Assembly (NCBI RefSeq): GCF_024281235.1
Contig: NZ_JAHWXY010000001.1
Span: forward strand, 682,001-746,000
From: Shinella daejeonensis
GTDB taxonomy: Bacteria; Pseudomonadota; Alphaproteobacteria; Rhizobiales; Rhizobiaceae
DNA length: 64,000 nucleotides
Direction of reading: 5' to 3'
The position numbers and the translations under genes were made by a program. The notes under the pieces are model-generated. The model did not search any database, was not told where the DNA came from, and saw only the letters and a program-made list of their open reading frames with translations. This document shows, one piece after another, positions 58,700-64,000 of this stretch (the first letter of the stretch is position 1; every line of letters begins with the position of its first letter).

Positions 58700-59632
58700 A
58701 TGAAGGTTTTCGCGGGCAACTCGAACCGGCTTCTTGCCGAAGCGATCTGCAATTATCTGAATGTTCCGCTTGGTCGCGCCACGGTTAGACGTTTCGCCGA
58801 CCAGGAAATCTTTGTGGAAATTCAGGAGAACGTACGCGGCGAGGACGTCTTCGTCGTCCAGTCGACGTCCTTTCCGACAAACGACCACCTGATGGAACTG
58901 CTGATCATGATCGATGCGATCCGCCGTTCCTCGGCGCGCCGCATCACCGCCGTGATCCCCTATTTCGGCTATGCCCGCCAGGACCGTAAACCCGGCCCGC
59001 GCACGCCGATCTCCGCCAAGCTCGTCGCCAATCTGATCACCGAGGCCGGGGCCGACCGCGTGCTCACCCTCGACCTTCATGCCGGGCAGATCCAGGGATT
59101 CTTCGACATCCCGACCGACAACCTCTATGCCGTGCCGATCCTCGCGCGCGACGTGAAGGAAAGCTACAATCTGAGCAACGTCATGGTCATCTCGCCCGAC
59201 GTCGGCGGCGTGGTGCGCGCGCGTGCGCTGGCCAAGCGGCTCGACTGTATGCTGGCCATCGTCGACAAGCGGCGCGAGCGGCCCGGCGAATCCGAGGTCA
59301 TGAACGTGATCGGCGACGTGTCCGGCAAGGATTGCCTGCTGATCGACGATATCGTCGATTCCGGCGGAACGCTCTGCAATGCCGCCGAGGCGCTGCTGAA
59401 GAACGGCGCGACCAGCGTCACCGCCTATATCACCCATGGCGTGCTGTCGGGCGGCGCTGTCGCCCGCGTTACCTCGTCCAGCCTCAAGGAACTGGTGATT
59501 ACCGACACCATCCAGCCCACAACGGCAGTCCAGACCGCGCACAACATCCGCGTCATCACCACCGCCGGCCTGCTCGGCGAAGCGATCAATCGCACCGCCG
59601 CGGAAGAATCGGTATCGAGCCTGTTCGACTGA
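58700..59632 (+). CDS. prs: Ribose-phosphate pyrophosphokinase Prs
   Basis: The 310-residue enzyme makes PRPP from ribose 5-phosphate and ATP, for nucleotide, histidine and tryptophan synthesis. [40 protein letters not shown] (ATP-binding flexible loop), [20 protein letters not shown] and the PRPP motif [20 protein letters not shown] (about residue 215) are clear. Confidence 0.97.
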   Translation: MKVFAGNSNRLLAEAICNYLNVPLGRATVRRFADQEIFVEIQENVRGEDVFVVQSTSFPTNDHLMELLIMIDAIRRSSARRITAVIPYFGYARQDRKPGPRTPISAKLVANLITEAGADRVLTLDLHAGQIQGFFDIPTDNLYAVPILARDVKESYNLSNVMVISPDVGGVVRARALAKRLDCMLAIVDKRRERPGESEVMNVIGDVSGKDCLLIDDIVDSGGTLCNAAEALLKNGATSVTAYITHGVLSGGAVARVTSSSLKELVITDTIQPTTAVQTAHNIRVITTAGLLGEAINRTAAEESVSSLFD

Positions 59633-59805
59633 GCCTCCCGCGACGGTTCTTCGCGACGAACCCCTTTCCAGGCTGCGGCTTCCGACAGGTCGGTGCCCCG
59701 TTCTTCTTTTACACGCGAAACCATTTTCGATTCCGTGCATTCTGTAAATTCCGGCTCCCCGTATCCTGCGGTGGAGCCGGCTTCATGCATCGAGGAGAGG
59801 GACCC

Positions 59806-60291
59806 ATGACATCGAAGACGCTTTTCATCCGTCGCTGGGCGGCACGCGCAGGCCTCCTGCTCGCCGCCGGCACGCTTGCGGCCTGCACCGTGGAGCCCGG
59901 CCCCGGCGGTGGCGGACATTATCGCCCGCGCCCGCCGCAGCAGGCCTGCACGATGGAACACGCGCCCGTCTGCGGGCAGCGCGGCAACGATCGCCAGACA
60001 TTCGGCAACAGCTGCATGGCGCGCGCCAGCGGCTACAACATCGTCAGCCCCGGTGAATGCAGGCCCGGCAACCGGCCGGAACGTCCGGGCCGCGACCGTC
60101 CCGATCGCGCCTGCACGCGCGAATATGCGCCGGTCTGCGGCGAACGCGGCCGCACACGCCAGACCTTCGCCAACGCCTGCGAGGCGCGTTCAAGCGGTTA
60201 TGACATCGTCGGTCGCGGCGAATGCCGGGCCAGCAACCGGCCGGATCGCCCGGATCGCGATCGCCACGACCGGCGTGACCAACGCCGCTGA
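59806..60291 (+). CDS. Lipoprotein with two Kazal-type inhibitor domains
   Basis: A 161-residue protein with a lipoprotein signal (RAGLLLAAGTLAACTVEPGP, lipobox LAAC). Two Cys-rich Kazal-type modules follow, each of the form C-x3-APVCG...TFxNxCxARxSGYxIVxxGECR (about residues 47-86 and 103-143), joined by Arg/Pro-rich linkers. Kazal modules inhibit serine proteases; the target here is unknown. GAGGAGAGGG precedes the start. Confidence 0.85.
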   Translation: MTSKTLFIRRWAARAGLLLAAGTLAACTVEPGPGGGGHYRPRPPQQACTMEHAPVCGQRGNDRQTFGNSCMARASGYNIVSPGECRPGNRPERPGRDRPDRACTREYAPVCGERGRTRQTFANACEARSSGYDIVGRGECRASNRPDRPDRDRHDRRDQRR

Positions 60292-60324
60292 CCGCATCGC
60301 CAGCGCCCCGGCGCCAGACCGTAA

Positions 60325-60360
60325 CGACCCCGCGCGCCATGCCGCGGGGTCGCTGTTTTT
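60325..60360 (+). terminator. Terminator of the Kazal lipoprotein gene
   Basis: A perfect 10-bp stem (60325-60334 with 60343-60352) is followed by a T-run (TGTTTTT). Confidence 0.85.
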
Positions 60361-60441
60361 CCGGGAGACCCGGCCAGCCATTTTCAATCCACCTTCCGCC
60401 TGCTACCAATGCCCCCGTTCCTCACAGCAGCGAATCCCGCC

Positions 60442-61626
60442 ATGTTTCGTGATTTTTCCGCCCAGGCTCTTTTCATGGGGCTTCTCACCGCCTTCGTCGG
60501 CTTCGCCAGTTCCTTCGCCGTCGTGCTGCACGGGCTGACGGGCGTGGGCGCGAGCGAAGCGCAGGCGGCCTCGGGCCTGATGGCGCTTTCCGTCTCCATG
60601 GGGGTCTGCGCCATCGTCCTCAGCCTGTGGACCCGCCTGCCCGTCTCCATCGCGTGGTCGACGCCGGGGGCGGCCCTCCTCGCCAGTTCCGGCGCGGTCG
60701 AGGGCGGCTTTGCCGCAGCTGTCGGCGGCTTTCTCGTCTGTGCGCTGCTGATCGTGGTGGCCGGCCTGTGGAAGCCGCTCGGGCGCATGGTCGCCGCCAT
60801 TCCCGCCGCACTTGCCAATGCCATGCTCGCCGGCGTGCTGATCGGGCTGTGCTTCGCCCCCGCCCAGGCCGTCGCCTTCGATCCCTGGCTCGGCCTGCCG
60901 ATCGCGCTCGCCTGGGTGCTGGTCGGCAGCTTCAATCGCCTTTATGCGGTGCCGGCGGCACTTCTCGCCTTCGTCGGGGTCCTCGCCTTCGGTATCGACA
61001 TTCCGGATGGCGCCTTCGCGGGGGTGACGGGCTCGCTGCTGCCGCAGCCGGAAATCGTCACCCCGGCCTTCAGCATCGCCGGCCTCGTCGGCATCGCGCT
61101 GCCGCTTTTCATCGTCACCATGGCCTCGCAGAACATTCCCGGCATCGCCGTGCTCAAGGTCAACGATTACAATCCCGATCCCGGACCGCTTTTCGCCGTC
61201 ACCGGCTTCTTCTCGTTGCTGTCCGCCCCCTTTGGCGGCCATGCGGTCAACCTCGCAGCCATCACAGCCGCCATGTGCGCCGGCAGCGACGCCCATCCCG
61301 ATCCTGCCCGGCGCTATTGGGCGGCCATCAACGCCGGCGTCTTCTATATCGTCTTCGGACTCGCGGCGGGCGCGGTGACGGCCTTCGTCAATCTTGCGCC
61401 GCCGATCCTGATCCAGGCGGTGGCCGGCCTCGCGCTGATCAGCGCCTTCGCCGGATCGGCCCTCAACGCCTTCCGGGAAACCGAAAACCGCGAGGCGGCG
61501 GCCGTCACGTTCCTGGTCACCGCCTCCGGCGTCAGCTTCGCCGGCATTTCCGGCGCCTTCTGGGGACTGGTCGGCGGTGCGCTGATGATGATGCTCGCCC
61601 ACCATGCGCGGAAGCTGAAGGCATAG
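60442..61626 (+). CDS. Benzoate/H+ symporter family protein (BenE)
   Basis: A 394-residue membrane protein with about twelve helices: MFRDFSAQALFMGLLTAFVG at the N-terminus, SIAWSTPGAALLAS (family signature), FIVTMASQNIPGIAVLK and FGGHAVNLAAITAAMCAG. These are BenE hallmarks; the substrate (benzoate or another carboxylate) is inference and no benzoate catabolic genes are in the window. An ATG at 60409 is an alternative start adding 11 residues. Confidence 0.88.
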   Translation: MFRDFSAQALFMGLLTAFVGFASSFAVVLHGLTGVGASEAQAASGLMALSVSMGVCAIVLSLWTRLPVSIAWSTPGAALLASSGAVEGGFAAAVGGFLVCALLIVVAGLWKPLGRMVAAIPAALANAMLAGVLIGLCFAPAQAVAFDPWLGLPIALAWVLVGSFNRLYAVPAALLAFVGVLAFGIDIPDGAFAGVTGSLLPQPEIVTPAFSIAGLVGIALPLFIVTMASQNIPGIAVLKVNDYNPDPGPLFAVTGFFSLLSAPFGGHAVNLAAITAAMCAGSDAHPDPARRYWAAINAGVFYIVFGLAAGAVTAFVNLAPPILIQAVAGLALISAFAGSALNAFRETENREAAAVTFLVTASGVSFAGISGAFWGLVGGALMMMLAHHARKLKA

Positions 61627-61833
61627 CCCGGCCTTTCGCGGCGAAAAACCGCGCCACAAACGGTAGGCAACCGGCCTGCGGGCCTTGCATTTCCAGCTGT
61701 TCTCGTTTACGCAGCGCCATCCGCGCAGACACCCTTGGAGGCAACGCGGACGAGGCTTTCACGAAATCCTCCAACCTTGTCCGGCCGGCCATCACGCCGG
61801 AGAGGTTCTCCAATAACATCGAAAGGTTACGCC

Positions 61834-62448
61834 ATGAGCACCGAAATTCAAGAGCTCAAGGCCGAAACGCGCGAACGGGTTGGTAAGGGGTCCTCCCGTG
61901 AACTTCGCCGCAACGGCCTTATTCCCGCAGTCATCTACGGCGACAAGCAGGAACCCCTTGCCATCGCCGTCTCGACGAAGGACGTCACGCAGCGCATCCG
62001 CGCCGGCGGCTTCAGGACGACCATTCTTGCGATCGACGTCAACGGCGAGAAGATCAACGTCCTGCCGAAGGACTACCAGCTCGACCCGGTTCGCGACTTC
62101 ACGCTCCACGTCGACTTCCTCCGCGTCACGGGCAACACGCATGTCACCGTAGACGTTCCGGTCCGCTTCCTCAACGAAGACAAGGCTCCCGGCATCAAGG
62201 CCGGCGGCGTTCTGAACGTCGTGCGCCACGCCGTCGAGATGAACGCGCTCGCCCGGAACATTCCGGAAGCCCTCGAAGTCGACCTCACCGGCCTCAAGGT
62301 CGGCGACAGCGTTCATATCTCCCATGTCAAGCTGCCGCGCGGCACGACCCCTGTCATCGCCGACCGCGACTTCACGATCGCCACGATCGCCGTTCCGGCC
62401 GCAGGCGTTCAGGAAGAAGCCGAAGACACCGCAGCTACCGAAGAATAA
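61834..62448 (+). CDS. rplY: 50S ribosomal protein L25 (CTC-type)
   Basis: A 204-residue L25 with C-terminal CTC extension; it binds 5S r[23 protein letters not shown] and [20 protein letters not shown] form the 5S-binding domain, and [20 protein letters not shown] begins the C-terminal beta domain. It ends in an acidic tail ([11 protein letters not shown]). The start at 61834 has GAAAGG upstream. In many rhizobia pth and ychF follow; here a GGDEF gene does. Confidence 0.95.
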   Translation: MSTEIQELKAETRERVGKGSSRELRRNGLIPAVIYGDKQEPLAIAVSTKDVTQRIRAGGFRTTILAIDVNGEKINVLPKDYQLDPVRDFTLHVDFLRVTGNTHVTVDVPVRFLNEDKAPGIKAGGVLNVVRHAVEMNALARNIPEALEVDLTGLKVGDSVHISHVKLPRGTTPVIADRDFTIATIAVPAAGVQEEAEDTAATEE

Positions 62449-62472
62449 GCCCCTTCCGGCTTGCTCCAGTCG

Positions 62473-62511
62473 AAAAGCCCCGTATCCGGCCGGATGCGGG
62501 GCTTTTCCTTT
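62473..62511 (+). terminator. Rho-independent terminator of rplY
   Basis: A long stem with one mismatch (62473-62488 with 62492-62507) ends in TTTT followed by CCTTTTCC. It starts 25 bases after the stop. Confidence 0.85.
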
Positions 62512-62659
62512 TCCATCCGCAATCTTCGCGAAACGCCGGCCGGTGGGAATATTTGCGAAGCCGCGCTTCAGCAACATTTAAGACTTTGATGAAACGTTGA
62601 AGGCCGGGGAAGAGAAACGAAAGGGCCGATGTTACGTCGGCGGGCAGGGGGCTGCCGCA

Positions 62660-64000
62660 ATGAAAATGCATTCGGTCGAAAGCCGGTTCATCGCGATCGT
62701 CGTCGGCGCCCTGTTCGTCTTCGTCGCACCGATGTTCCTGCTCTTCCTGCTGGTCACCTCCGATCGCACCGATCGCGATCAGATGCGGGCCACCCGGACC
62801 GTTCTGGACGCCAATATCCAGGCGCTCGGCAAGCCCCTATGGGATTTCGACCGGGAAAGCATCGGGCGCACCGTCGCCGTCCTCGACGAGAAGCCGGCGG
62901 TTCTCTACGTGCGCGTTCGCGACACCGAAGGGCTCATCGACATCCGCACGCCGGGCGCGCCGCCGGGCCGCGATCAGGCACGCACCGTCGTCACCCAGGA
63001 TATCTTCCACGCCACGGGCAAGAGTTTCCAGCAGGTCGGATCGGCGGAGGTCTGGATTGCGCGGCGAAGCCTGCTGTCCCGCTTCACGCATGACGAGATA
63101 GCGATCTTCACCATTTTCCTCTTTGCCGTCGGGACCCTCATGGTCGCCGCGATCATCGGCAATCGCTTCACCGTCATCCGCCCGCTGTTGCAACTGACGG
63201 CGGCCATCGAGGCGACCCGTCGCCTCGGTTCGCGCCACCATGTCGACTGGACGTCGCGCGACGAGATGGGAACGCTCGCGCGCAGCTTCAACGAGATGCA
63301 GATGGAACTGGAGCGGGAGGAAAACGAGCTGAAGCGCGCCCATGCCCGCGCAACCGAAATCTATAATCTCACCCCGGCGATGCTCTTTTCCATCGACGCG
63401 AACAATCGCATCACCGCCGTCAGCGATTATTGGCTGCGGGCGACCGGTTATAGCCGGGAGACCGCCATCGGCGAGGATTTCACCCGCTTCGTAGAGGAAA
63501 CCGCGCGCGAAACCTACCGCCGCCGCCACGAAACACATCCGGGAGAAGACGGCAGTTGCACGGTGACGGTTCGCTTCCGTCGCGCCGACGGCAGCATGAT
63601 GGACGTGCTGATACTGGAAACGGGACTTGCCGAAGGCACCGGCCGAAAGCCCCTGTCGCTTTCCGTCATGACCGACGTGAGCGAATTGAAGGAAGCGGAA
63701 AACCGCAACCATCGGCAGGCGATCACCGATCATCTCACCGGCCTGCTCAACCGGCAGGGCTTCGAATTGACCCTGGACGAGATGTTTGCGAGCGCCAGCC
63801 GGTTCAGTCAGCAGCTTGCCTGCCTCTTCGTCGACCTCGACCGCTTCAAGTGGATCAACGACAATCACGGCCACGCCACAGGCGACACCGTGCTGTGTCA
63901 GGTCGCGTTGCGGCTGCGCCGGCAGTTGCGCCCCGGCGACGTCATCGCCCGGCTCGGCGGCGATGAATTCGCGATCCTGCTTGCGGGGCCAAACGCCCGG
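62660..64000 (+). CDS. Membrane PAS-GGDEF diguanylate cyclase, 3' truncated
   Basis: The reading frame is open to the end of the window (447 codons visible). A first membrane helix (FIAIVVGALFVFVAPMFLLF) and a second (IFTIFLFAVGTLMVAAIIG, about residue 155) flank a periplasmic sensor. HAMP (VIRPLLQLTAAIEATRRLGS), a PAS domain (about residues 230-350, IYNLTPAMLFSIDANNRITA) and a GGDEF domain (DHLTGLLNRQGFE, then LGGDEF at 63953-63970) follow. The intact GGDEF signature predicts cyclic-di-GMP synthesis. An EAL domain could follow beyond the edge. Confidence 0.88.
   Translation, partial: MKMHSVESRFIAIVVGALFVFVAPMFLLFLLVTSDRTDRDQMRATRTVLDANIQALGKPLWDFDRESIGRTVAVLDEKPAVLYVRVRDTEGLIDIRTPGAPPGRDQARTVVTQDIFHATGKSFQQVGSAEVWIARRSLLSRFTHDEIAIFTIFLFAVGTLMVAAIIGNRFTVIRPLLQLTAAIEATRRLGSRHHVDWTSRDEMGTLARSFNEMQMELEREENELKRAHARATEIYNLTPAMLFSIDANNRITAVSDYWLRATGYSRETAIGEDFTRFVEETARETYRRRHETHPGEDGSCTVTVRFRRADGSMMDVLILETGLAEGTGRKPLSLSVMTDVSELKEAENRNHRQAITDHLTGLLNRQGFELTLDEMFASASRFSQQLACLFVDLDRFKWINDNHGHATGDTVLCQVALRLRRQLRPGDVIARLGGDEFAILLAGPNAR

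Overview
The window is a high-GC alphaproteobacterial chromosome segment, best placed in the Rhizobiaceae (Rhizobium, Sinorhizobium, Shinella or Agrobacterium type). The support is the gene content (BA14K protein, LsrB-type LysR regulator, SIMPL/BP26 protein, rhizobial-type rpoD, dnaG, carA and carB), two full CtrA-type boxes, a tandem pair of AbcR/alpha-r15-like small RNAs between lsrB and an arsR gene, and several copies of a dispersed rhizobial intergenic repeat. No tRNA, rRNA, CRISPR array, insertion sequence or prophage was seen. Both ends cut genes: a SIMPL-domain gene at the left and a GGDEF gene at the right.

Layout. Bases 1-6.3 kb hold envelope and hypothetical genes (SIMPL protein, SLT lipoprotein, orphan LivK-type binding protein, membrane alpha/beta-hydrolase). 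Bases 6.4-16.2 kb hold the core block rpoD, GFA protein, SDR, recQ, dnaG, GatB/YqeY protein and carA. Bases 16.2-21.9 kb are accessory metabolism and transport (MATE, YddG-like exporter, zinc peptidase, RibD-like reductase, alcohol dehydrogenase), with a 162-bp element bounded by perfect 18-bp inverted repeats. Bases 22.1-26.3 kb hold carB and greA. Bases 26.3-33.2 kb are a surface-sugar island: a GT-B-like transferase followed by a complete pseB-pseC-pseF-pseG-pseH-pseI operon for CMP-pseudaminic acid. Bases 33.2-37.9 kb hold lrp, trxB, lsrB, the two sRNAs, arsR and an old-yellow-enzyme reductase. Bases 38-48.2 kb are mixed (Ca2+/H+ antiporter, aspartate aminotransferase, degenerate EAL protein, PQQ sugar dehydrogenase, DMT exporter, cold-shock protein, BA14K protein, metallo-hydrolase, ilvE). 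Bases 48.4-51.1 kb hold a marR, response regulator and histidine kinase operon. Bases 51.1-64 kb hold csaA, proC, a YbjN protein, a UbiK-like protein, lgt, a MidA-like methyltransferase, pgeF, a metal-less M24 protein, prs, a Kazal lipoprotein, benE, rplY and the truncated GGDEF gene.

How the parts fit. The pse operon makes activated pseudaminic acid from UDP-GlcNAc. No dedicated pseudaminyltransferase is labelled, but the GT-B-like gene just upstream is the natural candidate. In Sinorhizobium the greA-lrp interval is, as I recall, occupied by LPS-core genes, so this looks like a cell-surface locus whose cargo differs between lineages. Regulation visible in the DNA includes the CtrA boxes upstream of rpoD and of the EAL gene, a 12-bp-arm palindrome for the MarR operon, a 10-bp-arm palindrome for arsR, and the sRNA pair next to lsrB.
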